The notes: generated from the sequence alone by a model not told the origin. A DNA stretch of 64,000 nt from Salipaludibacillus aurantiacus (GCF_900111295.1 NZ_FOGT01000004.1:62001-126000); one strand, 5' to 3'; positions 17,396 through 26,537 are shown, counted from the stretch's first letter. Numbers and translations: made by a program.

Positions 17396-18478
17396 TTATG
17401 ATTCTTCCGGCCTGAAGGCATCTTTAGGAATAGACACGTGGATGCCTTTATTTTCGTTGACAACCTGGGTAATGTGAAAGTCAGCTGCTACAGCTAAAAA
17501 GGAATACGCGTCGCTTGCAGAGAGGTTATAAAAATCCTGTAAAAACCCGATTGTACTGAGAGAGCCGATTTTTGCTGCTTCATTCAGGTCAGGGTTAAAC
17601 GCGTGAACCATCCAGTGGTTATTCGTTTCAAGGAGCGGAAGAGAGAATGAGAAATCTTTTCTGACTTTGACCCTGATCAGACAGTTTAATGAGGCTTCCA
17701 CACCTGTTCCGTTCAGCTCACTGTCACCCTGAGCGAGGTGGGAGTCACCGAGAGATAAGAGAGCACCTTTATTTTGGACAGGGTAGTACATCGTCGTGTC
17801 AGCGCCTATTCTCCAGTTATCAATATTACCTCCGAAATGCGAAGGGGGGATCGTGCTGACTGGCCCGGACTCTGCTGGGGCCACTGCTATCGTTCCGATA
17901 TGAAGCCTTGCCGGAATCTGCATGTTTGGCAGCGTCTGCTTTCTGTCTGTTTCCTCAGGCTCCAGTATTTTGCCGTTGACGTTATAAGGCCCAGGGTACG
18001 TGTAAGCAAATTTAGGTGTCAGCCATTTGCCTTTCTGGTCTATCTCATAAATGGTCACTTGTTCATTTCCATTATATTTTTCTTCATCAAATAAAAAGCC
18101 CCATGGAGCTGACAGATTGGACCCGTATGGAAGTCTTGGCTCCAAATCAAGAATCTGCACTTCGAGCATATCTCCCGGTTCGGCGCCTTCGACTTTAATT
18201 GGCCCTGTCATCAGGTGGGGGCCGGGTTTACGTGTCTCTTCAGGAATCTCCTCGTAAATCTTTTTAATTCCTTCGTCCATTAGTAAATCCGGCGCATCGC
18301 CGGCGTGGTGTGTGACAGTTTCTACATAAACAAAATCTCCGGAATTGACTGTAAGAGCAGGTTCTAAAGAGTTATCGAAATAACCCCAGTGCACAGTTTC
18401 TGGAGTAGCTTCCAGCGTGTGGAGTCTCGCATCTTGTATTTTATCTGCTAGAGACGATTTGAAAGGGGAATAGCGCAT
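17396..18478 (-). CDS. Acetamidase/formamidase family protein
   Basis: A 360-residue protein with FmdA/AmdA family features: HWGYFDNSLEPALTVNSGDFV near residue 30, HLMTGPIKVEGAEPGDMLEVQILD, the IPPSHFGGNIDNWRIG segment and LSLGDSHLAQGDSELNGTGVE. The family hydrolyses formamide, acetamide and related small amides to ammonia and the acid. Start ATG 18478 follows CTGGAGG. It is a single gene, with no nearby transporter or regulator that would narrow the substrate. Confidence 0.88.
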   Translation of the reverse strand: MRYSPFKSSLADKIQDARLHTLEATPETVHWGYFDNSLEPALTVNSGDFVYVETVTHHAGDAPDLLMDEGIKKIYEEIPEETRKPGPHLMTGPIKVEGAEPGDMLEVQILDLEPRLPYGSNLSAPWGFLFDEEKYNGNEQVTIYEIDQKGKWLTPKFAYTYPGPYNVNGKILEPEETDRKQTLPNMQIPARLHIGTIAVAPAESGPVSTIPPSHFGGNIDNWRIGADTTMYYPVQNKGALLSLGDSHLAQGDSELNGTGVEASLNCLIRVKVRKDFSFSLPLLETNNHWMVHAFNPDLNEAAKIGSLSTIGFLQDFYNLSASDAYSFLAVAADFHITQVVNENKGIHVSIPKDAFRPEES

Positions 18479-18720
18479 AGTTCTAACCTCCAGTTGAAAT
18501 AAATGTGTACAGACTCTTTTCCCTGAACGAAAGCTGAACTAAACAAGGATAAGAAAAACACTGATTAGCCCGGCTTCAAAAATCACAAAAGGATTACTAT
18601 TTAAATATTCAAATAAACAGTTTTTTCCTATATACTGAATATAAAAATAGTTTCGCTTTACGAAATATAATTAGGATTCACGCGTTGAAATTTTAAACTG
18701 ACTTTAGAAAGGGGAATTTG

Positions 18721-20523
18721 ATGAGTGCTAAGAAAACATTAAGCCGTGGGAAGATTCCAGTCGAACAGACGTGGAATCTGAAAGATCTTTTTGAAACAGA
18801 GGATGCTTGGAAAACGGAAATGGAGGGGCTGCGAAAGGAAATAGAAACGGTGACCCGGTATAAAGGGCGCCTCGCTGAAAGTCCCGGAACATTACTCGAC
18901 TGTCTGCTTGCGCAGGATGCTTTGAACGAGCGTGTCATGCGTGTCACTGCGTTTGCCCATCTGCGCCAGTCAGAAGATGGATCAGACCCGGTTAATCAGT
19001 CTAACTCTGCCCGGGTAGGAGGTCTGCTGTCTGAAATTAGCGCCCAGACGTCAATTATAAAATCGGAAATTCTTGAATTGGATAAGGAAACAGTGGACAA
19101 ATACATACAGGAGAAGCCGGAGTTGGAAGAGTTCCGCAAAAACCTGATGGATGTGCTGGAAACTAAACCGCATAAGCTTTCTCCAGAAGCGGAAGAAGTC
19201 CTCGCAGCGTTCAGCGAAATCCATCAGGCCCCTTTTATGATTTATGAAAGAAGCAAAACTTCTGACATGCGTTTCTCTTCATTTACTGTAAAGGGTGGAA
19301 TGGAGTGTCCGCTGACTTTTAACTCCTTCCCTGCTTATGAAGGGTCGCCCGATACAGAGGTCCGGCGAAAAGCTTATGAGTCATTTACGGAAACTCTTGA
19401 GCAATACAAACATACGTATGCTGCGACGTATGCAACTGAAGTAAAAAAGCAGGTCACAGAAGCCCGGCTTCGAAACTATGAGTCCGTCACAGACATGCTT
19501 CTGCACGAGCAGGAAGTATCCCAAAAAATGTATCACAACCAGTTAGATACCATTCAGTCTGAATTAGCGCCGCACATGCGCCGGTTCGCAAAATTGAAGC
19601 AGCGTATGCTCGGACTCGAAACGATGCGTTTCTGTGATTTAAAAGCTCCGTTGGATCCTGAATTTGATCCGCCGATGACATATGATGAAGCATGCAGCCT
19701 AATCCTTGATTCCCTTCAGATTATGGGGCCAGAATATATGGAAATTATGGAGCAGGGGGTACGCAACCGCTGGGTTGACAGGGCTGACAATGTCGGCAAA
19801 AGATCGGGCGCTTTCTGTTCGAGTCCTTACGGCGTTCACCCGTATATTTTATTGACATGGCATGATTCTATGAGAGATGCTTTTACTTTGGCGCATGAAC
19901 TTGGCCATGCCGGGCATTTCGCACTTGCCGGGCGTTATCAGAAAATCTCGAATACCCGGCCGTCCAGGTACTTTATAGAGGCTCCGTCCACCATGAACGA
20001 GATGCTGCTTAGCCGTCATATCCTTGATCAGCCTAATGACGACCGGATGCGCAGGTGGGTCATTCTTCAGTCGCTCGGTACGTATTACCATAATTTTGTG
20101 ACTCATATTCTTGAAGGCGAACTTCAGCGACGTATTTACGAGTTAGCGGACAATGGCACGCCTGTCACCGCGCAGATTTTATGTGAGCAAAAATCAGACC
20201 TGCTGTCGGATTTCTGGGGCGACTCTGTAGAAATAGATGAAGGGGCGAGCCTGACATGGATGCGTCAGCCTCACTATTATATGGGCCTCTATCCATATAC
20301 GTACTCGGCGGGTCTGACGGCGTCCACTGCCGCCGCCCAGATGATTCAGGAAGAAGGCCAGCCAGCCGTTGACCGTTGGCTGTCGGCTCTAAAAGCAGGA
20401 GGAACGATGAAGCCGCTTCAGTTAATGCAGCAAGCCGGTGTGAATATGTCCACGCCTGAACCGATTCAGCAGGCGGTCGCTTATGTAGGCTCATTAGTTG
20501 ATGAACTTGAAAAAAGCTTTTAA
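18721..20523 (+). CDS. pepF: Oligoendopeptidase F (M3 metallopeptidase)
   Basis: A 600-residue cytoplasmic M3B peptidase. The catalytic zinc motif is HELGH (near residues 391-395) in FTLAHELGHAGHF, with the downstream Glu in EAPSTMNEML. A helical N-terminal domain precedes it (WNLKDLFETEDAWKTEM). Oligoendopeptidase F cuts peptides of about 7-17 residues. Start ATG 18721 has AAAGGGG 6 bases upstream, better than the TTG just before. Length matches Bacillus/Lactococcus PepF. It is monocistronic. Confidence 0.95.
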   Translation: MSAKKTLSRGKIPVEQTWNLKDLFETEDAWKTEMEGLRKEIETVTRYKGRLAESPGTLLDCLLAQDALNERVMRVTAFAHLRQSEDGSDPVNQSNSARVGGLLSEISAQTSIIKSEILELDKETVDKYIQEKPELEEFRKNLMDVLETKPHKLSPEAEEVLAAFSEIHQAPFMIYERSKTSDMRFSSFTVKGGMECPLTFNSFPAYEGSPDTEVRRKAYESFTETLEQYKHTYAATYATEVKKQVTEARLRNYESVTDMLLHEQEVSQKMYHNQLDTIQSELAPHMRRFAKLKQRMLGLETMRFCDLKAPLDPEFDPPMTYDEACSLILDSLQIMGPEYMEIMEQGVRNRWVDRADNVGKRSGAFCSSPYGVHPYILLTWHDSMRDAFTLAHELGHAGHFALAGRYQKISNTRPSRYFIEAPSTMNEMLLSRHILDQPNDDRMRRWVILQSLGTYYHNFVTHILEGELQRRIYELADNGTPVTAQILCEQKSDLLSDFWGDSVEIDEGASLTWMRQPHYYMGLYPYTYSAGLTASTAAAQMIQEEGQPAVDRWLSALKAGGTMKPLQLMQQAGVNMSTPEPIQQAVAYVGSLVDELEKSF

Positions 20524-20645
20524 TGCCGATCCGCTGCAGACGGCCTCTTTCCGCGGCCAAGGCTTCAGCTTCCTTGAAAGCAAAAAACGCTGCCCCGGGG
20601 ATCTTCAGCTCTTGCTTTCCCCGCTGGAGTAGACCGTCTTTCGCT
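20524..20645. repeat. Degenerate Bacillus-type interspersed intergenic repeat, copy A
   Basis: The stretch holds blocks typical of a widespread Bacillaceae intergenic repeat: CTTTCCGCGG, GGCTTCAGCTT, GGGGATCTTCAGCT and CCCCGCTGGAGT. Related blocks recur at about 33185-33310 and, inverted, at about 35440-35535. An antisense reading frame here extends into the pepF 3' end and is probably not a gene. Assignment rests on memory of such repeats plus the internal comparison. Confidence 0.45.
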
Positions 20646-20689
20646 TCTTTGATTGTTGTTAAAACAGACAAGTTAGAATTTTACAGAAA

Positions 20690-20722
20690 GACACCCCCTG
20701 CCTTATTCAAGGAGGGGGTGTC
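20690..20722. terminator. Strong hairpin with weak U-run
   Basis: GACACCCCCTgCCTT pairs with AAGGAGGGGGTGTC around an ATTC loop. It lies between the ends of pepF and the convergent small gene and may stop either transcript or stabilise ends. Confidence 0.5.
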
Positions 20723-20771
20723 GACAATTTTAGGCCAATTAGAATGTAGTAGTCGGCCGCGCTTCCTGCTG

Positions 20772-21065
20772 TTAAGGCAGGAAGTTGACGGCGCCGTCTT
20801 CACTGATTTCTATAGTCGAGTAGCTTTCAAACGTTTCGGCGTTTGTAATGTCATGGTCATCCGGCCGTGAAAAACTTTCCATATATTGCTGGTACCCCTG
20901 AGGACTTTTAATGAGATGGTAAAAATAAATCATTTTGCCATCGACGATGTCACTGCCTCTTAAAGCAATTCTGTCGTGGAAATGGTTTTTGAACCATTGT
21001 CTTGCTTCATCATGGCTTTGAAAGTTAGGCATCTCATTATATACCGATTCAATATCTAAATTCAT
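20772..21065 (-). CDS. Hypothetical 97-residue protein
   Basis: A small acidic soluble protein with no membrane span or signal peptide. I do not recognise the family. Visible features are an aromatic- and histidine-rich middle (ARQWFKNHFHDRIAL), GKMIYFYHLI and an acidic C-terminus. ATG 21065 has AAGGGAG about 10 bases upstream; a longer frame to 21119 lacks a site. A hairpin (CTTCCTGC/GCAGGAAG, 20762-20784) overlaps its stop and could be its terminator. Confidence 0.7.
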   Translation of the reverse strand: MNLDIESVYNEMPNFQSHDEARQWFKNHFHDRIALRGSDIVDGKMIYFYHLIKSPQGYQQYMESFSRPDDHDITNAETFESYSTIEISEDGAVNFLP

Positions 21066-21204
21066 GGTTATCCACTCCCTTCCTGCTGCTGTTAGTATGT
21101 CCTTTGTTTTTTGTAACATACAGCATACAGAGGTGCGGCTGATATTTTTTAGACAGCAGGGGAGCGGGCTTAGCCGGTTGCGGATCTTCCTTCATGTGTG
21201 CAAT

Positions 21205-22380
21205 TTAAGCAACATCTGAAGAGCTGACAGAAGAATCGCCGTCTTTTTTGGCAAAACGGTTGATAATTAAGTTGATTGCGCCGTCCCCAGTTACATTTGC
21301 AGCAGTCCCGAAGCTGTCCTGGGCCATATATAACGCAATCATCAATCCGATTGCTGCTTCACTGAAACCAAGCATCGTCGTTAACACACCGAGCGCTGCC
21401 ATGATGGCTCCGCCTGGCACGCCTGGCGCTGCAATCATAATGACGCCCAGCATTGCAATGACAGGAAGCATCTGGCCGAATGAAGGAACCGTGTAATCAC
21501 CTAATACGGACATCACTGCGACCGCACAAGCGACGATTGTAATCACACTTCCTGACAGGTGGATCGTCGCGCATAAAGGCACGCCGAAATTGGCTACTTC
21601 TTCTCTGACATTATTTTTCTTCGTCTGTTTAAGTGTGACCGGAATAGTTGCTGCGCTGCTCATAGTTCCCAACCCTGTGAAATAAGCCGGGAGCATATTT
21701 TTTATAAGCACAAAAGGGTTCCTTTTAGTAATGACTCCAGCGGTTACATATTGGAGGGTTATCCATAGCCAGTGGGCGATTACCGCGACGAGGAGCACAG
21801 TTCCAAAGACTTGAAGTGTATCAAATACAGCGCCTTCAGATGCGAGTTCCACAAAAATACCCGCAATATAGACTGGCAGAAATGGAATGATGACTTTCGC
21901 AATCACTAAATCAATAATATTTTTGCCTTCTTCAAAAATGTTCATGAGCGTTTTACTGTTCGTTTTGGCAATGCCTATACCGAAAAGAAACGCCATAACT
22001 AAAGCAGTAATGACGCCCATCAGCGGATCAATTTCTAAAGCGAAAAACCCTTCGACCCCTGAGCCTTCAGAAACAGGGCTTTCTGTCGCATTTAAAAAGG
22101 GAATCACAGTTACAGCTATGAAAAATGCGAATATCCCGGCCAAAAGGGTGGAAAGGTACGCTGTGCCTACAGTGGCGCCGACGATCTTACCTGATTTGCT
22201 GCCTAACTTTGACACTCCGGCGGTAATAAAAAATAAGATAATAAATGGAATAACGAAACCGATGAACTGGCCGAAAATATTTTTTACCGTGACAAAAAAT
22301 TGGGTCACCACCCCAATATTCATCAGACCAATTAAAATACCGGCAATAATCCCAATGACTAATTTTCCAATTAATTTCAT
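21205..22380 (-). CDS. Dicarboxylate/amino acid:cation symporter (DAACS family)
   Basis: A 391-residue membrane transporter of the GltP/DctA/SstT fold. About eight membrane segments are followed by the family's C-terminal substrate-binding region: a serine-rich hairpin in LGTMSSAATIPVTLKQ (HP1) and APGVPGGAIMAALGV (HP2), then DSFGTAANVTGDGAINLI with the Asp residues of TM8. Such carriers take up glutamate, aspartate, serine or C4 dicarboxylates with Na+ or H+. ATG 22380 follows GGGGG; an upstream in-frame ATG at 22419 lacks a site. A cre-like site lies about 106 bases upstream, suggesting catabolite control. Confidence 0.88.
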   Translation of the reverse strand: MKLIGKLVIGIIAGILIGLMNIGVVTQFFVTVKNIFGQFIGFVIPFIILFFITAGVSKLGSKSGKIVGATVGTAYLSTLLAGIFAFFIAVTVIPFLNATESPVSEGSGVEGFFALEIDPLMGVITALVMAFLFGIGIAKTNSKTLMNIFEEGKNIIDLVIAKVIIPFLPVYIAGIFVELASEGAVFDTLQVFGTVLLVAVIAHWLWITLQYVTAGVITKRNPFVLIKNMLPAYFTGLGTMSSAATIPVTLKQTKKNNVREEVANFGVPLCATIHLSGSVITIVACAVAVMSVLGDYTVPSFGQMLPVIAMLGVIMIAAPGVPGGAIMAALGVLTTMLGFSEAAIGLMIALYMAQDSFGTAANVTGDGAINLIINRFAKKDGDSSVSSSDVA

Positions 22381-22485
22381 CTGCAAACCCCCTGCATTAT
22401 TTTTTAAATTTTTAAACAACTATATTTAATAATGCCTAATAAATTTAAAATTTTCAATACTTTTCCAAATTATCAGAATATTAAA

Positions 22486-22499
22486 TTAAAGCGCTTACA
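22486..22499. promoter_or_regulatory. cre-like CcpA site upstream of the dicarboxylate symporter
   Basis: TTAAAGCGCTTACA matches the cre consensus TGWAARCGYTWNCW at 13 of 14 positions, located between the divergently oriented promoter region of the symporter and the preceding gene. Confidence 0.55.
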
Positions 22500-22571
22500 T
22501 AATAAAAGACAGTCCTGCCATTAAAGACTGAACTGTTTTATCAGGGGATTATAGTATGGTGCCTTACACAG

Positions 22572-23276
22572 TTATAACCTGTCAGTATAACCTTCGAAGA
22601 GTCTGCCGCCATGCGGCTCCAGTATGCGATCGATTAAGGTGATAAAAGGCACGTTGTCTCCTGTTTTTATAAATTTTTGAAACGCCTCCTTAAATTTGGC
22701 TGCAAAATTATTATCAAAGTCAACAAGTGAGCGGTGCACCCATTTGCCATAACCGAGCCACCGCCCTTCGGTTCTCAGCAAAAATTCTGGGACAGTATCA
22801 AAAAGCTTACATGCCGTGTAAATTTTTTCACTGTCTTCCTTGCCTTTTTCAAGATCCTCTAATAAATCACTTATCATAAACCTTAAAAATGCCTTCTTGT
22901 CTTCAGCCCATTCATAAGGACCAGTTTTTAAACAGTCATCCGCTGACTGCTGAATATCTTTAGCCGAGCCGTCGTCCTTAAGGATAACCGATTCAGCAGC
23001 AATCCGCGGAATTGTCGGGATCGCTTCCATCCGGCTTACTTCTAAGGCAAAAAAGAATGAATCAGGGTGAAAAACAAACGCTTCAATTTTCCAGTCAGAC
23101 ATATTGAAACATTTCCTGAATGACGCAGACTTCGAAGGGTCAAGTACAAGAATGTCCAAGTCCGAACCATCATTCAGTTCGCCTCTGGCAGCGCTCCCGC
23201 CCAGTAAGGCAACCGTACATTTAGGGAATGTATCCTCTAAAAATTTCCTCGCAGCTGTTTTTTCAGGGATTCTCAT
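22572..23276 (-). CDS. Nucleotidyltransferase-fold protein
   Basis: A 234-residue protein with the polymerase-beta-like nucleotidyltransferase motif LGGSAARGELNDGSDLDILV near residues 25-44 (GGS plus DxD) and a third acidic residue in WKIEAFVF. The C-terminal half is helical, like aminoglycoside nucleotidyltransferases and related enzymes. Substrate is unknown; it could modify an antibiotic, a tRNA end or a small metabolite. ATG 23276 follows AGGAGG. It stands alone. Confidence 0.75.
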   Translation of the reverse strand: MRIPEKTAARKFLEDTFPKCTVALLGGSAARGELNDGSDLDILVLDPSKSASFRKCFNMSDWKIEAFVFHPDSFFFALEVSRMEAIPTIPRIAAESVILKDDGSAKDIQQSADDCLKTGPYEWAEDKKAFLRFMISDLLEDLEKGKEDSEKIYTACKLFDTVPEFLLRTEGRWLGYGKWVHRSLVDFDNNFAAKFKEAFQKFIKTGDNVPFITLIDRILEPHGGRLFEGYTDRL

Positions 23277-23375
23277 GGATGTTTGCCTCCTGAAATGAAT
23301 TCATTTATCTGCCATATGATATTCATTACAGGAGCCTATGTGAATAAACCGCCTTATAGAATGATTGTATAAATA

Positions 23376-23402
23376 AAAAGACAAAAGCAGAGACTGCTTT
23401 TG
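23376..23402 (-). terminator. Terminator of the YjcZ-type gene
   Basis: On the minus strand CAAAAGCAG pairs with CTGCTTTTG around TCT, followed by TCTTTTT. It lies 64 bases after the yjcZ-like stop. Confidence 0.8.
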
Positions 23403-23465
23403 CCTGGCATTTACAAAGGAGCCTGCTGGCTCCTGGTTATTTAATGAGGCATCGTGAGGGGACGA

Positions 23466-23558
23466 TTACCATTTAATATACGCTGTCCCTACAATAACTA
23501 AAAGAATGAACAGAACAACAATTAACACAAAATCGTTATATGGCTTATAGTAAGACAT
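23466..23558 (-). CDS. YjcZ-family sporulation membrane peptide
   Basis: A 30-residue peptide beginning MSYYKPYNDF and continuing as one hydrophobic membrane helix (VLIVVLFILLVIVGTAYIKW), the hallmark of YjcZ-type sporulation proteins, which are tiny single-span proteins made late in sporulation. ATG 23558 is preceded by GGGAGG 8 bases upstream, which identifies the true start within a longer open frame. A terminator follows. Its presence supports a spore-forming host. Confidence 0.85.
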   Translation of the reverse strand: MSYYKPYNDFVLIVVLFILLVIVGTAYIKW

Positions 23559-23780
23559 TCTGTATCCTCCCTTCAAAGGTGCTTTAAGAGGTGACCTCAA
23601 TCCTAGTATATGCCGCGTATTTATTTTGTGAGTAGGCGGCAGTCCAAATGTATTTCCCAAAATGGCGGAAATCTCCACCTTCAGGCTGAGATGAATTCCA
23701 CCTGAAGGAAGTGGGAGAAGGATTTACCACCGGTTATAATGAGCACAGAAGAAAATAATTGATTAAGCGGGTGACTGAGT

Positions 23781-24755
23781 ATGGATAAAATAATTGAAGT
23801 TCAAGGCATTAACAAAACGTTTTTAAAAAGAAAAACGAAAGAAACGGTTACCGCAGTGAAAGACATTTCCTTCGATGTACACCGCGGGGAGGTTCTTGGC
23901 CTCCTGGGGCCAAACGGCGCTGGAAAAACGTCAACAATTAAAATGATCTGCGGGCTGCTGCAGCCAAATTCAGGGGCGATCTATATTAATGGGCTGGACA
24001 TCCGGAAAAAGAGGCTAAAAGCGCTCCGTCATATCAGTGCTGTCCTTGAGGGGAACCGGAACCTTTACTGGCGCTTAACCGTTCGGGAAAACCTGGAATA
24101 TTTCGCAGGCAATCGCGGGCTGTCCCGTAAGGAAATTGCTGCCCGGGTTGACCAGTTAATCGGCCAGTTTCGTCTTAAAGAGAAGGAAAATGAACTTGTT
24201 AACGGCTTATCGAGGGGAATGCAGCAGAAACTGGCCATTGCCGTGGCACTGCTGGCAGAGACACAAGCCATCTTGCTCGATGAACCGACGCTGGGACTGG
24301 ATGTAGAGATCAGCTACGAACTCCGTGAAATTATAAAAACGGTCGCTAAAGAAGAACAGCGGACGATCATTATCAGCTCGCACGACATGCCCGTCGTTCA
24401 GGAGCTGTGTGACCGGACGATCATCATTAATAAGGGGACTGTCGTTGTGGATGAAAAAGTGGAAAATCTCCTTAAGCTCTTTGAAACGAGAGCGTATTCT
24501 ATCAAACTATGCTCAGAATTAAGCCCTTCACAGCAAAAAAAGCTGGACGTATCCTTTCCGCTTAGTACGTATAAAGGATCTTTCAGACAGCCTGTTGTTG
24601 AAGTGAATCTGGAGCGGAGCGAAGACATTTACGATTTGTTCGATATTTTTAAAGCTGAAGGAACGGTTGTTGAAAGCATCGACCGTACGTCGATCGATTT
24701 CGAACAGGTATTCATGGAAATCGTGAAGGGAGAGAACAATTATGCAATGGCTTAA
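23781..24755 (+). CDS. ABC-2 transporter ATP-binding protein
   Basis: A 324-residue ATPase with Walker A GPNGAGKTS near residue 44, the signature LSRGMQQK, Walker B ILLDEPTLGLD and the switch His in ISSHD. The C-terminal ~90 residues are the extension typical of drug or polymer exporters (DrrA/YxlF type). It works with the overlapping permease gene (14-base overlap). Substrate unknown. The ribosome binding site GGGTGA before ATG 23781 is moderate. Confidence 0.92.
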   Translation: MDKIIEVQGINKTFLKRKTKETVTAVKDISFDVHRGEVLGLLGPNGAGKTSTIKMICGLLQPNSGAIYINGLDIRKKRLKALRHISAVLEGNRNLYWRLTVRENLEYFAGNRGLSRKEIAARVDQLIGQFRLKEKENELVNGLSRGMQQKLAIAVALLAETQAILLDEPTLGLDVEISYELREIIKTVAKEEQRTIIISSHDMPVVQELCDRTIIINKGTVVVDEKVENLLKLFETRAYSIKLCSELSPSQQKKLDVSFPLSTYKGSFRQPVVEVNLERSEDIYDLFDIFKAEGTVVESIDRTSIDFEQVFMEIVKGENNYAMA

Positions 24756-25515
24756 TTTACTCACATCAAATTTCCGCAAAGAGTATATAGAAATGAAACG
24801 GTACCTCCCTAATACACTCGCCTTATTACTGACTTTCTACATTATTTTTCTCGGTGCGTTTTTCGGAATTGTCTTCATTGGCGATCCCTCCAGTTTTGAA
24901 GCGAACGTCCAATATTCAATTATCAGCGTCGTGTTTTGGAGCTTAACGATGATGACGATGAACTTTATCGGCTTTTCCGTTATTACTGAAGCGATGAGAG
25001 GTACGCTTGAACAGCTGTACATGTCTCCGATGGGCGTGTGGAAAATTATGCTCACCCGCATTGTCGGCCAGTTTGCCTTACAGTCCGTCCTTATGGTCAT
25101 TCTCCTGTTTGCTGCTATGCTTACATCCGGACAGTGGCTCAGCCTCAACCCTGTAACTACGATTCCTATTATACTCGTCACGATGGTAAGCATGGTCGGC
25201 GTCAGTTTTATGATTGCGGGGCTGGCGATTATCGTTAAACAAATCCAGGCTTTCTTACAGATTTTCCAATTTGTCCTAATGGGACTCGTCTTCGTTCCTT
25301 TATCTATAGCACCATTTCTGGTTTTTGCCCCGTTCGTCAAAGGCGTCAACATGGTACGGACAGTCATGATGGAAAATCTCACTTTAACCCAGCTCCCCTG
25401 GACTGATTACGGCATTTTAGCAGCTAACTCAGCCATTTACCTCGTGCTGGGCCTGATCGTCTTCCACCGCTGCGAAAAAATCGCCATGCAAAAAGGTCTG
25501 CTCGGGCAGTATTAG
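24742..25515 (+). CDS. ABC-2 type permease
   Basis: A 257-residue membrane protein with about six spans and the ABC-2 permease motif (EAMRGTLEQLYMSP, the coupling-helix region). ATG 24742 lies inside the ATPase 3' end, after GGGAGAG, showing translational coupling. It forms a two-gene exporter with the preceding ATPase. There is no adjacent regulator or biosynthetic gene to identify the substrate. Confidence 0.9.
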   Translation: MQWLNLLTSNFRKEYIEMKRYLPNTLALLLTFYIIFLGAFFGIVFIGDPSSFEANVQYSIISVVFWSLTMMTMNFIGFSVITEAMRGTLEQLYMSPMGVWKIMLTRIVGQFALQSVLMVILLFAAMLTSGQWLSLNPVTTIPIILVTMVSMVGVSFMIAGLAIIVKQIQAFLQIFQFVLMGLVFVPLSIAPFLVFAPFVKGVNMVRTVMMENLTLTQLPWTDYGILAANSAIYLVLGLIVFHRCEKIAMQKGLLGQY

Positions 25516-25555
25516 AAGGCGGGTGTCACAGGAGTTACAGGGAGGTGGGTGCTGA

Positions 25556-26357
25556 GTGGGTGCTACGGGTGTAGCACCAACAAACGTATCAGGAAGAAAT
25601 CGAGAGGAAACGAGAGCATGAGTGATTTAGAAAAGAGTAACAGTCAGGTAGGTGCAACGGGTGTAGCACCAACAAACGTATCAGGAAGAAATCAAGAGGA
25701 AACGAGAGCATGAGTGATTTAGAAAAGAGTAACAGTCAGGTAGGTGCAACGGGTGTAGCACCAACAAACGTATCAGGAAGAAATCAAGAGGAAACGAGAG
25801 CATGAGTGATTTAGAAAAGAGTAACAGTCAGGTAGGTGCAACGGGTGTAGCACCAACAAACGTATCAGGAAGAAATCAAGAGGAAACGAGAGCATGAGTG
25901 ATTTAGAAAAGAGTAACAGTCAGGTAGGTGCAACGGGTGTAGCACCAACAAACGTATCAGGAAGAAATCAAGAGGAAACGAGAGCATGAGTGATATAGAA
26001 AAGAGTAACAGTCAGGTAGGTGCTACGGGTGTAGCACCAACAAACGTATCAGGAAGAAATCAAGAGGAAACGAAAGTATAAGAGAGTTAGAAAAGAGTAA
26101 CAGTCAGGTAGGTGCAACGGATGTAGCACCAACAAACGTATCAGGAAGAAATCGAGAGGAAACGAAAGTATAAGAGAGTTAGAAAAGAGTAACAGGAAGG
26201 TAGGTGCTACGGGTATAGCACCAACAAACGTATCAGGAAGAAATCAAGAGGAAACGAGAGCATGAGTGATTTAGAAAAGAGTAACAGGAAGGTAGGTGCT
26301 ACAGGTGTAGCACCAACAAACGTATCAGGAAGAAATCAAGAGGAAACGAAAGTTTAA
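25556..26357 (+). other. Candidate chain of translationally coupled 31-codon micro-ORFs within the 92-bp array
   Basis: Frames 25618-25713, 25710-25805, 25802-25897, 25894-25989 and 25986-26081 each start with ATG after AGAGGA (9 bases away) and encode 31 residues beginning MSDLEKSN and ending in EETRA (EETKV in the fifth). Each TGA overlaps the next ATG as ATGA, exactly accounting for the 92-bp period (96 minus 4). A GTG at 25556 could open a shorter first frame. In units 6 and 7 the start has become ATA, and unit 8 (26262-26357) has a normal ATG again. Translation is unproven; the arrangement could be a by-product of duplicating one small gene. Confidence 0.3.
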
Positions 26358-26460
26358 GAGAGTTAGAAAAGAGTAACAGGAAGGTAGGTGATACGTAGGT
26401 GCTACATGAGTAACAGGAACGTAGGCGCTACGTAGGTGCTACAAGTGTAACAGTCAAGTA
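25556..26460. repeat. 92-bp tandem repeat array
   Basis: Nine near-identical units follow each other at exactly 92-bp intervals: the GTAGCACC element begins at 25571, 25663, 25755, 25847, 25939, 26031, 26123, 26215 (variant) and 26307, and the array then decays into shorter GTAGGTGCTAC pieces to about 26460. Units 2-5 are almost identical; later ones carry scattered substitutions. Each unit holds a hairpin (GGTGCTAC, GGGT loop, GTAGCACC; one mismatch where GCTAC is GCAAC), an AGAGGA site and an ATG. Because 92 is not a multiple of 3, one continuous repetitive protein is impossible. The spacer-free pattern excludes a CRISPR. Confidence 0.95.
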
Positions 26461-26498
26461 ACACCCACCAAAGTATCTCTTTACCCTATTAACTATTA

Positions 26499-26537
26499 AA
26501 AAAAGTGTAACTCCACGCCTGTGCAGTTACACTTTTT
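26499..26537. terminator. Bidirectional terminator after the repeat array
   Basis: AAAAAGTGTAACT pairs with AGTTACACTTTTT around a 12-base loop, giving U-runs on both strands. It separates the ABC operon and its repeat tail from the next gene. Confidence 0.88.

Noticed and set aside
20165-20671. Antisense frame overlapping the pepF 3' end
   Set aside because: The TTG start lacks a clear ribosome binding site and the frame lies mostly opposite pepF; the remaining part fits a degenerate repeat.
25556-26400. CRISPR array
   Set aside because: The repeated sequence is the entire 92-bp unit with no unique spacers and no cas genes nearby.
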